Assembly: GCA_028281795.1 (NCBI GenBank)
Contig: JANQJE010000183.1
Span: forward strand, 1-36,093
Direction: 5' to 3'
DNA: 36,093 nucleotides
From: Cohaesibacteraceae bacterium
GTDB lineage: Bacteria; Pseudomonadota; Alphaproteobacteria; Rhizobiales; MH13
Under the pieces are notes generated by a model that was not told the origin of the DNA, ran no database searches, and saw only the letters and a list, made by a program, of their open reading frames with translations. Shown piece by piece: positions 9,052-18,493 of the stretch. A program made the position numbers and the translations under genes. Numbering within the stretch: position 1 is the first letter of the stretch; every line of letters starts with the position of its first letter.

Positions 9052-9908
9052 TGCTCACGCTGACGGCTGACGATGCGGAGGCCCGCCTTGTTCCCGACCT
9101 TGGGGGCGGTCTTGCCGGTCTCTGGGTTGACGGAAAGCCTGTACTGCGGCCCTGGTCGGGTCATGAGAGCGAAGGTCCGTTTGCGTTGGCATGCAATATC
9201 CTGGTGCCGTTCTCCAACCGTATCGCGGGCGGTTTCACCTTTCAGGGCACGTATCACGCGATGCCGCCCAATCTCGACATCGATCCATTTGCCATTCACG
9301 GCGATGGCTTCCAGAAGCGTTGGTTGATCGATGAAGCGGATGGCACGAAAGCTGTTCTGCGCCTGACGGATGGGGCTTTCGGTCCCTATCGGTATGAAGC
9401 CGTCCAGACAGTGACGCTGACGGAGACGCGCCTGACGCTTGAGCTTGATATGACGAACCAGGCCGCTTTTGCACTGCCCTATGGGGGCGGGTTTCATCCC
9501 TGGTTTCCCCGCAGCGACGACACAGTGTTGCAGTTCAACGCACCGAACCATTGGCCGGAAGACGAGAGGCATCTGCCTGCAACGGACAGGCCGCAGGCCG
9601 CGCCTGATGATTTTGATTTCACGACCGCAAAACCGCTGCCGCAACGATGGATCAATTGCGGCTATTCCGGATGGGACGGTCGAGCCTGCATCGTGCAGGG
9701 GGAGGACGCTTTGTCTTTGACAGTCACCAGTGGATTGCTGACATCCGCCATTGTCTATTCTCCCGAACCCGATTGCGGGTTTTTTTGTTTCGAGCCGGTC
9801 AGCCATCCGGTGAACGCCCACAATCTGCCCGGTTTGCCAGGGCTTGCCATTCTGGAGCCGGGGAAAAGTCTCGCGATGCAGATGGTCTTGGACTGGAGCG
9901 GATCATGA
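9051..9908 (+). CDS. Aldose 1-epimerase (mutarotase) family protein
   Basis: NRIAGGFTFQG, AIHGDGFQKRW, PYGGGFHPWFPR; ATG overlaps SDR stop (TGATG). Confidence 0.85.
   Translation: MLTLTADDAEARLVPDLGGGLAGLWVDGKPVLRPWSGHESEGPFALACNILVPFSNRIAGGFTFQGTYHAMPPNLDIDPFAIHGDGFQKRWLIDEADGTKAVLRLTDGAFGPYRYEAVQTVTLTETRLTLELDMTNQAAFALPYGGGFHPWFPRSDDTVLQFNAPNHWPEDERHLPATDRPQAAPDDFDFTTAKPLPQRWINCGYSGWDGRACIVQGEDALSLTVTSGLLTSAIVYSPEPDCGFFCFEPVSHPVNAHNLPGLPGLAILEPGKSLAMQMVLDWSGS
9766..9786 (+). terminator. Intrinsic-terminator-like hairpin inside the epimerase coding sequence
   Basis: AACCCG-ATTG-CGGGTT followed by TTTTT (gaacccgattgcgggtttttttg), in frame within ...SPEPDCGFFCFEP.... Confidence 0.35.
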
Positions 9909-10804
9909 TGGATTTCAGGCCGATCAGCGAAGAACGCTATGCCGTCGCCGAGGGTCCGGTTTGGGATGGTCAGAAGGGAAAGCTCTTCTGGGTCGATATC
10001 ATCGGCAAGACGATCCATGCCCATGATCCAGCGTCGGACCGTAGTAAGAGATGGCTGTCGGAGGATTTTCCGACCGCTCTTGCCCTCTCCCAAGACGGCA
10101 ACCGCGCCATGGTCGCCCTGGCTGACGGTATGGCATGGTTGGACTTTGACGATGGTGTTTTCAAACCGTTTACCGCAGTGGATCCGATGGACGGTAACCG
10201 GCTCAATGAGGGCAAATGCGACCCGCAAGGCCGGTTCTGGACGGGTTCCATGCAGACCAATCTCAACCCCGATGGCTCCGGCCGTACCATGGACCGCAAT
10301 TCCGGTGCGCTGTTTCGTATCGATCCCGACGGTACTGTCAGTCCTCGCACCGAGCATGTGTTCGGTATCTCCAACACATTGGCCTGGTCGCCTGATGGCA
10401 GGACGTTCTATTTCGGCGACAGCGTTCGCAATGTCATCTTTGCCTATGACTGGCACGCCGACGACGGCGCGATCAGCAACCCTCGTGTTCATCTGGAAGG
10501 TTTCGAGCGTGGGGCACCGGACGGGTCGGCGATCGATGAGCATGGCTGCCTGTGGAACGCGCGCTTCGGCGGGTCCTGTCTTGTCCGCATCACCCCGGGC
10601 GGGGAGATCGATCGGATCGTCGAACTGCCGGTTACCAACCCCACCAGTTGCACATTCGGTGGTCCGGATCGTAAACAGTTGTTCGTTACGTCAGCTCAGT
10701 TCACCTTGAGCGATTATCAACTGGCAGCCAACCCGATGGAAGGTGCCGTGCTTTGTGCGGCCGTCGATACGCCGGGCGTGCCAGATCACCGTTTTGGAGC
10801 CTAG
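9905..10804 (+). CDS. SMP-30/gluconolactonase family protein (sugar lactonase)
   Basis: AVAEGPVWDGQKGKLFWVDI, NRLNEGKCDPQGRFWTGSM, SNTLAWSPDGRTFYFGDS; ATGA overlap with epimerase stop. The TAG stop is made by the inserted repeat element. Confidence 0.9.
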   Translation: MMDFRPISEERYAVAEGPVWDGQKGKLFWVDIIGKTIHAHDPASDRSKRWLSEDFPTALALSQDGNRAMVALADGMAWLDFDDGVFKPFTAVDPMDGNRLNEGKCDPQGRFWTGSMQTNLNPDGSGRTMDRNSGALFRIDPDGTVSPRTEHVFGISNTLAWSPDGRTFYFGDSVRNVIFAYDWHADDGAISNPRVHLEGFERGAPDGSAIDEHGCLWNARFGGSCLVRITPGGEIDRIVELPVTNPTSCTFGGPDRKQLFVTSAQFTLSDYQLAANPMEGAVLCAAVDTPGVPDHRFGA

Positions 10805-11112
10805 AGCATACCTTGTTTAGATTGGAGCGATTTGATGGACGAGGTTTTGTGTGTCCCACAAGGAAAAGACCGCAGCGCGATGCTGCGCATCGTGCGAGGA
10901 TTTTGACGAAGTGGGTCTGCAAAAGATCGCCAAGCCGGAGGTCATAACACATTGGAACAAAACATTTTCTCGCAATCGTCTGAGCTTGGTCTTTTCCGCA
11001 CCGGACAGCGTCGCGCGAAGCTAACGGTGCCCGCACCGCGTCGCCTCACGCTCCTTGCCGGACCGAAAAACTCCGGCGCTCAAACGATTCAATCTAAACA
11101 AGGTATGCTCTA
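10802..11112 (+). mobile_element. MITE-like element, copy 1 (311 bp including terminal TA dinucleotides)
   Basis: Perfect 23-bp terminal inverted repeat TAGAGCATACCTTGTTTAGATTG / CAATCTAAACAAGGTATGCTCTA; second copy of identical length at 18183..18493 in opposite orientation; no transposase ORF. Confidence 0.88.
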
Positions 11113-11116
11113 ACGT

Positions 11117-12253
11117 ATGAGTCACCCTGTTTGTCTTGGCCGCGTCTGGCGCGATGGTGTCGGGCCGTGCGTTGTGACAGTGCGTGGCGGTGACGATGTT
11201 GTCGACATCACCAGCAAGGTTGCACCCACGGTGCGTGATGTCTGTGAGATGGATGATCCGGCAGGCTTTGTTGTGTCCGCTGCGGGCGAGACGGTCGGCT
11301 CGCTGAAAGCGCTTCAGGATGCAGTTATCGGCGACCCTGCCATCACCCATCTTCTGGCTCCGTGTGATCTGCAGGCGGTCAAAGCATGCGGTGTGACGTT
11401 TGCCGGCTCGATGGTCGAGCGCGTCATCGAAGAGCGGGCCGCCGGTGATCCATCCGCCGCGCAGGCCATTCGCGAGCGTATTGGTGCCTTGATCGGTGAA
11501 AGTCTGCGCAACATCACGCCGGGTTCGGATGAGGCGATGGCCGTGAAGGAAGCGTTGATTGCTGAAGGCCTCTGGAGCCAGTATCTTGAGGTTGGCATCG
11601 GCCCGGATGCAGAGGTTTTTTCCAAAGCACAGGTCCTGTCCTCGGTGGGCCATGGCGCGAAAATCGGCCTGCATCCGGCATCGCAATGGAACAATCCCGA
11701 GCCTGAGGTGGTGCTGGCAGTTGCCTCCACTGGTACGATCGTCGGCGCGACGCTGGGCAATGATGTAAACCTGCGGGACATTGAAGGCCGCTCTGCGCTG
11801 TTGCTGTCAAAGGCGAAGGACAACAATGCCTCCTGTGCAATCGGTCCATTCATTCGCCTGTTCGATGAGGCGTTCACGCTGGATGATGTTCGTCGTCAGA
11901 CGCTCACCCTGCATGTTGAAGGACTCGATGGTTTCGTCTTGCATGGCTCCTCGGACATGGCCCAGATCAGCCGCGATCCGGCCGATCTGGTTGCGCAAAC
12001 ACTCGGGCCGCATCATCAATATCCCGATGGCATCATGCTGTTTCTCGGAACCCTGTTTGCCCCGACGGAGGACCGCGATCCGGACGGTGCGCCGGGCGAC
12101 GGCTTTACCCATCGGCTTGGCGATCTCGTTACCATCTCGTCACCCGATTTGGGCAGCCTTACCAACAGTGTCGATCTCTCGACCAACTGTCCCCCCTGGA
12201 CCTTTGGTGTCCGGGCTCTGATGGCCAATCTGGCCGACCGTAACCTTCTCTAA
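11117..12253 (+). CDS. AraD1 family / fumarylacetoacetate-hydrolase-fold protein (probable 2-keto-3-deoxy-sugar-acid dehydratase)
   Basis: FAH-fold motifs (GIGPDAEVFSKAQVLSSVGHGAKIGLHPASQWNNPEPEVVLAV; GNDVNLRDIEGRSALLLSKAKDNNASCAIGPFIRLFD); neighbourhood with SMP-30 and semialdehyde dehydrogenase. Confidence 0.8.
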   Translation: MSHPVCLGRVWRDGVGPCVVTVRGGDDVVDITSKVAPTVRDVCEMDDPAGFVVSAAGETVGSLKALQDAVIGDPAITHLLAPCDLQAVKACGVTFAGSMVERVIEERAAGDPSAAQAIRERIGALIGESLRNITPGSDEAMAVKEALIAEGLWSQYLEVGIGPDAEVFSKAQVLSSVGHGAKIGLHPASQWNNPEPEVVLAVASTGTIVGATLGNDVNLRDIEGRSALLLSKAKDNNASCAIGPFIRLFDEAFTLDDVRRQTLTLHVEGLDGFVLHGSSDMAQISRDPADLVAQTLGPHHQYPDGIMLFLGTLFAPTEDRDPDGAPGDGFTHRLGDLVTISSPDLGSLTNSVDLSTNCPPWTFGVRALMANLADRNLL

Positions 12254-12267
12254 CTGAAAGACATTCC

Positions 12268-13791
12268 ATGCTGCAGAAACGCTCGTTGTCTGGCAAACAT
12301 CTGATCGCCGGTTCCTGGGTTGGCGCATCCACAACATTTGAAAACATGCCGGTAGAAGGCGAGGCGGACAGCTTTGCCGCCGGGACACCGGACCTTGTGA
12401 ACCAGGCTGTGGAAGCCGCCGAAGAGGCCTTCTGGCCGTTCAGTGCGACGAGCCGAGGCGAACGCGCGAACTTCCTACGCACGATCGCCGATGAGATCGA
12501 TGCGCGTGGTGATGCCATCACGGCGATGGGCATGAAGGAAACCGGCCTACCGGAAGCTCGTCTGGTTGGCGAGCGTGGCCGCACGGTCGGTCAGCTTCGT
12601 TTGTTCGCCGATCACATCGAAAAGGGCGACTACCTGGATCGTCGCCGTGACGGCGCTTTGCCCGACCGCCAGCCGTTACCGCGCCCCGACTTGCGGCTGA
12701 TGCAGGTGCCGACCGGCCCGGTCGCCGTGTTTGGTGCCTCAAACTTTCCGCTCGCCTTCTCCGTTGCCGGAGGTGATACAGCTTCCGCGCTGGCGGCGGG
12801 TTGTCCGGTGGTGGTCAAAGGGCACTCAGCGCATCCGGGCACAGGTGAGCTCGTTGCTCAGGCGATCGATGCGGCCATCCAAGCAACCAAGATGCATCCC
12901 GGCGTTTTTTCTCTGATTCAAGGCGGTAACCGGTCTGTGGGCGAAGCGTTGGTGCAGCATCCCCTGATCCGTGCCGTCGGCTTCACCGGTTCCCTTGGTG
13001 GTGGCCGGGCGCTGTTCAACCTGTGTGCTGCACGGCCTGATCCGATTCCGTTTTTCGGTGAGCTCGGTTCGGTCAACCCGATGTTTGTCCTGCCGCATGC
13101 TATAGCCAACAGAGCCGACCAGATTGGCGCAGGTTGGGCAGCTTCGTTGACCATGGGTGCCGGACAGTTCTGCACCAATCCGGGCATTGCCGTGGTGCTG
13201 GATGGCGCCGATGCCAGTGCTTTCGTGGCGGCCACCCGCAAGGCCCTGGAACCGCTGACTGCCCAGACCATGCTGACCGATGGCATGGCCGAGGCTTACA
13301 CGTCCGGTCGCACCATCATCGCGACGGCAGACGGCGTGAAAGAAGTGCTGTCGAACAGCTGTCAGGGCCGGCAGGCAACAGCCGATCTTTATGAAGTTTC
13401 CGGCGATGACTGGTTGGCCAACCATGCGCTGTCCGAAGAGGTATTCGGACCGCTGGGTCTGGTCGTTCGGTCCAAGGATGCCGATCAAATGCTGACGATC
13501 GCGAGGAGTTTGCAGGGTCAGTTGACCTGTACGTTGCATCTGGACGACGCAGACGCAGAGCTTGGGCAGAGCCTGATGCCGATTTTGACCCGCAAGGCTG
13601 GCCGTTTGCTGGCCAATGGCTACCCGACGGGCGTTGAGGTCTCCGACACGATGGTCCATGGCGGACCTTATCCGGCATCGACCAATTTCGGAGCGACCTC
13701 GGTCGGAACATTGTCGATCCGCCGTTGGCTCAGGCCGATCTGCTATCAGAACATGCCCGATGCTTTGCTTCCTCAGGACGTTAAGAGCTGA
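12268..13791 (+). CDS. Aldehyde dehydrogenase, probable alpha-ketoglutarate semialdehyde dehydrogenase
   Basis: ALDH motifs VAVFGASNFPLAFSVAGGDTASALAAGCPVVVKGHSAHPGT, FTGSLGGGRAL, ELGSVNPMFVLP, MGAGQFCTNPG, EEVFGPLGLVV. Confidence 0.85.
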   Translation: MLQKRSLSGKHLIAGSWVGASTTFENMPVEGEADSFAAGTPDLVNQAVEAAEEAFWPFSATSRGERANFLRTIADEIDARGDAITAMGMKETGLPEARLVGERGRTVGQLRLFADHIEKGDYLDRRRDGALPDRQPLPRPDLRLMQVPTGPVAVFGASNFPLAFSVAGGDTASALAAGCPVVVKGHSAHPGTGELVAQAIDAAIQATKMHPGVFSLIQGGNRSVGEALVQHPLIRAVGFTGSLGGGRALFNLCAARPDPIPFFGELGSVNPMFVLPHAIANRADQIGAGWAASLTMGAGQFCTNPGIAVVLDGADASAFVAATRKALEPLTAQTMLTDGMAEAYTSGRTIIATADGVKEVLSNSCQGRQATADLYEVSGDDWLANHALSEEVFGPLGLVVRSKDADQMLTIARSLQGQLTCTLHLDDADAELGQSLMPILTRKAGRLLANGYPTGVEVSDTMVHGGPYPASTNFGATSVGTLSIRRWLRPICYQNMPDALLPQDVKS

Positions 13792-13805
13792 TGCTCCGAT
13801 AGGAA

Positions 13806-13837
13806 AAAAGGCGCATGGCTTCTGCCATGCGCCTTTT
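13806..13837. terminator. Bidirectional intrinsic terminator between convergent ALDH and coxM genes
   Basis: 14-bp perfect stem AAAAGGCGCATGGC-ttct-GCCATGCGCCTTTT with A-tract/T-tract flanks. Confidence 0.85.
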
Positions 13838-13869
13838 CTGAGAGGTTTTATGTGGCCTTTGTTGCAAGG

Positions 13870-14667
13870 CTAGCCTGCAGCGGCGACCGCCCGTTTCGCC
13901 ATGACCTTCACCAGATTGGCGCGGTACGCCGCGTCACCATGGATGTCCGAGAGCATGTCACCGGCATCCACGGAAACACCATCGACGGCGTCGGGTGAGA
14001 AATCACTGGAAAGGGCCGCTTCGATCCCGGTATGGCGGAACACGCCGTCCGAGCCCGCCCCTGTGACCGCAGCGCGAACCCCGCCGCCGGTCTGGGCAAC
14101 GAACACGCCCGCCATGGCGTAGCGCGAGGCCGGGTTGGGGAACTTGGCGTAGGCTGCTTTTGCGGGTTTGGGGAACCTAACAGCAGTGATGATTTCATCC
14201 TCGTCGAGAACCGTAGCGAACATGCCGTCGAAGAAGTCGTCCGCTGCGATTTCGCGTTTTGATGTGACCACCGTCGCGCCCAATCCAAGAACGGCTGACG
14301 GGTAATCGGCGGCAGGGTCATTGTTGGCAATCGATCCACCAAGGGTTCCCATGTGGCGGACCGCCGGGTCGCCAATACCCTCAGCAAGGCTGGCAAGCGC
14401 TGGGATATGCGCCTTGACGTCGGCGCTGCTGGCCACCTCAGCATGGGTTGTCGCTGCGCCGATGGTGAGCATGTCACCGTCAACCGACACACCGACCATG
14501 CCGTCAATCCCGCGGATGTCCACCAGATCGGACGGGGCGGCCAGATGCTGTTTCATCGTCGGCAGAAGCGTCTGCCCGCCAGCCAGAACCTTGGCGTCTT
14601 CGTTGCTGGCAAGCGCGGCCACGGCGTCGGCCAGAGAGGAGGGTTTGTGATAATTGGCTGCGTACAT
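13870..14667 (-). CDS. coxM: FAD-binding medium subunit of CODH-like molybdenum hydroxylase
   Basis: MYAANYHKPSSLADAVAALASNEDAKVLAGGQTLLPTMKQHLAAPSDLVDI; GTLGGSIANNDPAADYP. Start placed at MYAANY (ATG 14667-14665). Confidence 0.88.
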   Translation of the reverse strand: MYAANYHKPSSLADAVAALASNEDAKVLAGGQTLLPTMKQHLAAPSDLVDIRGIDGMVGVSVDGDMLTIGAATTHAEVASSADVKAHIPALASLAEGIGDPAVRHMGTLGGSIANNDPAADYPSAVLGLGATVVTSKREIAADDFFDGMFATVLDEDEIITAVRFPKPAKAAYAKFPNPASRYAMAGVFVAQTGGGVRAAVTGAGSDGVFRHTGIEAALSSDFSPDAVDGVSVDAGDMLSDIHGDAAYRANLVKVMAKRAVAAAG

Positions 14668-14680
14668 AACTGTGTCCTCC

Positions 14681-17041
14681 TTACTCGGCCGCCACGGGCA
14701 TCTGGGTTGCCTGAATCGCCGCCCAAACGCGCTGCGGGGTTGCCGGCATCTCGATATTCTCCGTGCCAATGGCATCGACGATGGCGTTGATCACGGCAGG
14801 CGGAGCGCCGATGGCGCCAGCTTCACCGCAGCCTTTCAGACCGAGCGGGTTGTTCGGCGACGGTGTGCAGCCATGGCCGATGACATAGCTTGGTACGTCG
14901 TCGGCGCGCGGCATGGTGTAGTCCATATAGGATCCCGTCAGCAGCTGGCCTTCATCGTCATAGACAACGCCTTCCAGCAGCGCCTGACCGATGCCCTGGG
15001 TGACGCCGCCATGCACCTGGCCTTCCACGATCATCGGGTTGATGATGGTGCCGAAATCATCGGCCGCCACAAATTGCACGATCTGCGTAACGCCGGTTTC
15101 GGGATCGACTTCGACTTCGCAGATGAACGTGCCGGACGGGAAGGAGAAGTTCACCGGATCGAAGAAGCTGGTTTCCTTCAGGCCCGGTTCCATGCCTTCG
15201 GGCAGATTGTGCGCCATGTAGGCAGCCAATCCGATCTCATGCCAGGCCATCTTCTTGTCGGTACCGGCAACCTTGGCCTCGCCGCCTTCGATGACGATGT
15301 CGTCCTCGGACGCTTCCAGCGAATGGGCGACGATCTTCTTGACCTTGGCTTCGACTTTGTCGAGCGCCTTCATAACCGCCGACATCCCAACCGGCCCGGA
15401 GCGTGAGCCATAGGTCCCCATGCCGAACTGGACCTTATCGGTGTCGCCATGGACGATGGAGACGTTCTCCACCGGGATGCCGAACCTGTCGGATGCAAGC
15501 TGACAGAAGGTGGTTTCGTGACCCTGGCCGTGGCTGTGCGTGCCGGTCAGGATTTCGATGGTGCCGACCGGGTTCACCCGCACTTCTGCGCTTTCCCAAA
15601 GGCCGACGCCAGCGCCCAAAGATCCTGCGGCGGCTGACGGGGCCAGCCCGCAGGCTTCGATGAAGCAGGAATAGCCCAGGCCACGCAACTTGCCGCGAGA
15701 CGCAGCCTCGGCTTTGCGAGCCGGGAAGCCGGCCACGTCAGCCGCCTTTTGTGCCATGTCGAGCACGGTGTCGAAGTCGCCGCTGTCATAGGCGAGCAGT
15801 ACCTGGGTCTGATAGGGGAACGCACGAATGAAGTTCGTCCGGCGGAGATCGGCCACGTCCCGGCCCATCTCGCGTGCGGCCTTTTCTACGATCCGTTCAA
15901 TGAGGTAGGTGGCTTCGGGCCGCCCGGCGCCGCGATAGGCATCCACTGGAACCGTGTTCGTGTAGACTGCTTTCACGTTGCCGTAGATGGCGGGGATGTC
16001 GTACTGGCCCGACAACAGAGTGCCGTAAAGATAGGTCGGCGTGGCGGTCGCAAACAGGGATGCGTAAGCGCCGATGTTGGCGATCGTGTCCACCTTGAAA
16101 CCGACGATCTTGCCGGTGTCGTCGAAGCCCATGCGGGCCTTGGTGACGTGATCGCGGCCATGGGCATCGGTCATGAAGGCTTCGGAGCGGTCGGCTGTCC
16201 ATTTCACCGAGCGTCCGGTTTTCATCGATGCCCAAAGACAGGTGATTTCTTCAGGGTAGATGTAGATTTTCGAACCGAAGCCGCCGCCCACATCGGGTGC
16301 GATCACGCGCAGCTTGTGCTCCGGTGCGACGTTGTAAAACGCCGACAAGACCAGGCGTGCCACGTGGGGGTTCTGCGATGTCGTGTAGAGCGTGTAGTGA
16401 TCCTCGGCGCTGTCGAACACCGCAATGGCCGCCCGCGGCTCCATGGCGTTGGGCGAAAGGCGATTGTTCGTCAGCTCGATCTCGGTGATGTGTGCCGCGC
16501 CGGAGAGCGCCGCGTCGGTCTTGGCCTCATCGCCGATCTCCCAGTCGAAACAGAGATTGTTGGCGATCTCGTCATGCACGAGCGGCTGATTGTCTTGCAG
16601 CGTCTTTGCGGTGCTGACGGAGGGAGCAAGCTCCTCATAGTCCACGTCCACCGCTTCAGCAGCCAGACGCGCCTGCGCCTGCGTTTCGGCGATGACTACT
16701 GCAACCGCATCGCCGACATAGCGCACCTTTTCGGTCGCCAGGGCAGACCAGGCGCCGATGTTCATCGGCGAGCCGTCCTTGGACGTGATGGCCCACCCGG
16801 TGATGATGTTGCCGATGCCATCGCCTGTGAGTTGCGCGCCGTTGAGAACCGCGATCACGCCATCCATGGCCTCAGCGGCCGATGCGTCGATCCCGGTTAC
16901 CTTTGCATGGGCGTGCGGTGAGCGCACAAAGGCTGCGTAAGCCTGGTTCTCCATACGAATGTCGTCGGTGTACTTGCCCTTGCCGGTGATGAACCGCTTG
17001 TCTTCCTTGCGCTTGACGCGCGCGCCGATCCCGTCGCTCAT
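14681..17041 (-). CDS. coxL: Molybdopterin-binding large subunit, CODH-like form II
   Basis: Xanthine dehydrogenase/CODH large subunit motifs; active-site loop AYRGAGR (15920..15940) typical of form II (BMS) CoxL, not AYx[23 protein letters not shown]. Confidence 0.9.
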   Translation of the reverse strand: MSDGIGARVKRKEDKRFITGKGKYTDDIRMENQAYAAFVRSPHAHAKVTGIDASAAEAMDGVIAVLNGAQLTGDGIGNIITGWAITSKDGSPMNIGAWSALATEKVRYVGDAVAVVIAETQAQARLAAEAVDVDYEELAPSVSTAKTLQDNQPLVHDEIANNLCFDWEIGDEAKTDAALSGAAHITEIELTNNRLSPNAMEPRAAIAVFDSAEDHYTLYTTSQNPHVARLVLSAFYNVAPEHKLRVIAPDVGGGFGSKIYIYPEEITCLWASMKTGRSVKWTADRSEAFMTDAHGRDHVTKARMGFDDTGKIVGFKVDTIANIGAYASLFATATPTYLYGTLLSGQYDIPAIYGNVKAVYTNTVPVDAYRGAGRPEATYLIERIVEKAAREMGRDVADLRRTNFIRAFPYQTQVLLAYDSGDFDTVLDMAQKAADVAGFPARKAEAASRGKLRGLGYSCFIEACGLAPSAAAGSLGAGVGLWESAEVRVNPVGTIEILTGTHSHGQGHETTFCQLASDRFGIPVENVSIVHGDTDKVQFGMGTYGSRSGPVGMSAVMKALDKVEAKVKKIVAHSLEASEDDIVIEGGEAKVAGTDKKMAWHEIGLAAYMAHNLPEGMEPGLKETSFFDPVNFSFPSGTFICEVEVDPETGVTQIVQFVAADDFGTIINPMIVEGQVHGGVTQGIGQALLEGVVYDDEGQLLTGSYMDYTMPRADDVPSYVIGHGCTPSPNNPLGLKGCGEAGAIGAPPAVINAIVDAIGTENIEMPATPQRVWAAIQATQMPVAAE

Positions 17042-17062
17042 TGTTCTCTCCCTTCAGCTCGC

Positions 17063-17533
<471 letters not shown>

Positions 17534-17619
17534 TCTTGTCCTCCCCTGTGCGCGAAGGTTTTCCTTCGCTTGGCTCTTATCCGCCCGGTTGTTCCGGCCG
17601 GTTATTCCAGATCCAGCCG

Positions 17620-18081
17620 TTAAGCCGTTTCTGCCGCAGGCTCCGGGTTCAAATGGGCCTGAAAATTGTCGAAAAACTTGCCGGCCAGTTTCCGGGCAGT
17701 GGAATCGATCAAGCGGCTGCCCAACTGCGCCAGCTTGCCGCCGACGGTTGCATGAACCGTATAGGCGAGCAGCGTTTCGCCAGCCTCCTCGGCAAGCGTG
17801 ACGTCGGCGCCGCCTTTGGCAAACCCGGCCACGCCGCCCTTGCCTTCGCCCTGAATGGTATAGCTTTCCGGCGCTTTGATGTTGGTGAGTTCAACTTCGC
17901 CTTCAAAGCGTGCCTTAACCGGTCCGATCTTCTGCACAACGATGGCGTGAAAACCTGTCTCGGAGGTCTTGTTCAGTTCTTCGCAGCCAGGAATGCAGGC
18001 GCGCAGGACATCCTCATCATTGAGGGCCGTCCACACCGTCTCCCGAGATGCCGCAATCCGGTGTTCGCCATTCATGTCCAT
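17620..18081 (-). CDS. coxG: CoxG-family carbon monoxide dehydrogenase subunit G (SRPBCC fold)
   Basis: [65 protein letters not shown]. Confidence 0.88.
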   Translation of the reverse strand: MDMNGEHRIAASRETVWTALNDEDVLRACIPGCEELNKTSETGFHAIVVQKIGPVKARFEGEVELTNIKAPESYTIQGEGKGGVAGFAKGGADVTLAEEAGETLLAYTVHATVGGKLAQLGSRLIDSTARKLAGKFFDNFQAHLNPEPAAETA

Positions 18082-18182
18082 GGCGGAGCACCTCCCAGTT
18101 TGTTCCCGACAGGAAGCGTATCGGCAGAAAAAAAGAAATCAAGCAGCAACCCGGCGTAAGAGCCTGTTCGTTTATGCAACCT

Positions 18183-18493
18183 TAGAGCATATCTTGTTGA
18201 GATTGAATCGTTTGAGCGCCGGAGTTTTTCGGTTCGGCAAGGAGCACGAGGCGACGCGGTGCGGGCACCGTTAGCTTCGCGCGACGCCGTCCGGGACGGA
18301 AAAGACCAAGCTCAGACGGTTGCGATACCTGGTTCTGTATCAGCATGGAACCACCCGCAGCTTGGCGATCTTTTGCGCACCCACTTCGTTAAAATCCTCG
18401 CACGATGCGCTGCATCGCGCTGCGGTCTTTTCCTTGTGGGACGCACAAAATCTCATCCATCAAATCGCTCCAATCTCAACAAGACATGCTCTA
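18183..18493 (-). mobile_element. MITE-like element, copy 2 (311 bp including terminal TA dinucleotides)
   Basis: Imperfect (22/23) terminal inverted repeat TAGAGCATATCTTGTTGAGATTG / CAATCTCAACAAGACATGCTCTA; homologous to 10802..11112 in reverse orientation, same total length. Confidence 0.88.

Noticed and set aside
10701-11036. ORFs reading through the repeat element (e.g. 10701..11036 -, 11021..11686 -, 17969..18274 +, 18259..18771 +) sharing peptides such as LEHTLFRLNRLSAGVFRSGKE and RAPLASRDAV
   Set aside because: The shared peptides come from the duplicated 311-bp DNA element read in open frames; the ORFs run into antisense or non-coding flanks and lack independent coding support.
15749-16921. 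Long antisense ORF (390 aa) opposite coxL, and similar long antisense ORFs at 1119..2210, 5422..6462, 25739..26878, 12826..13659
   Set aside because: GC-rich genomes produce long mirror ORFs opposite real genes; the sense strands carry clear conserved domains and the antisense translations show no recognisable family.
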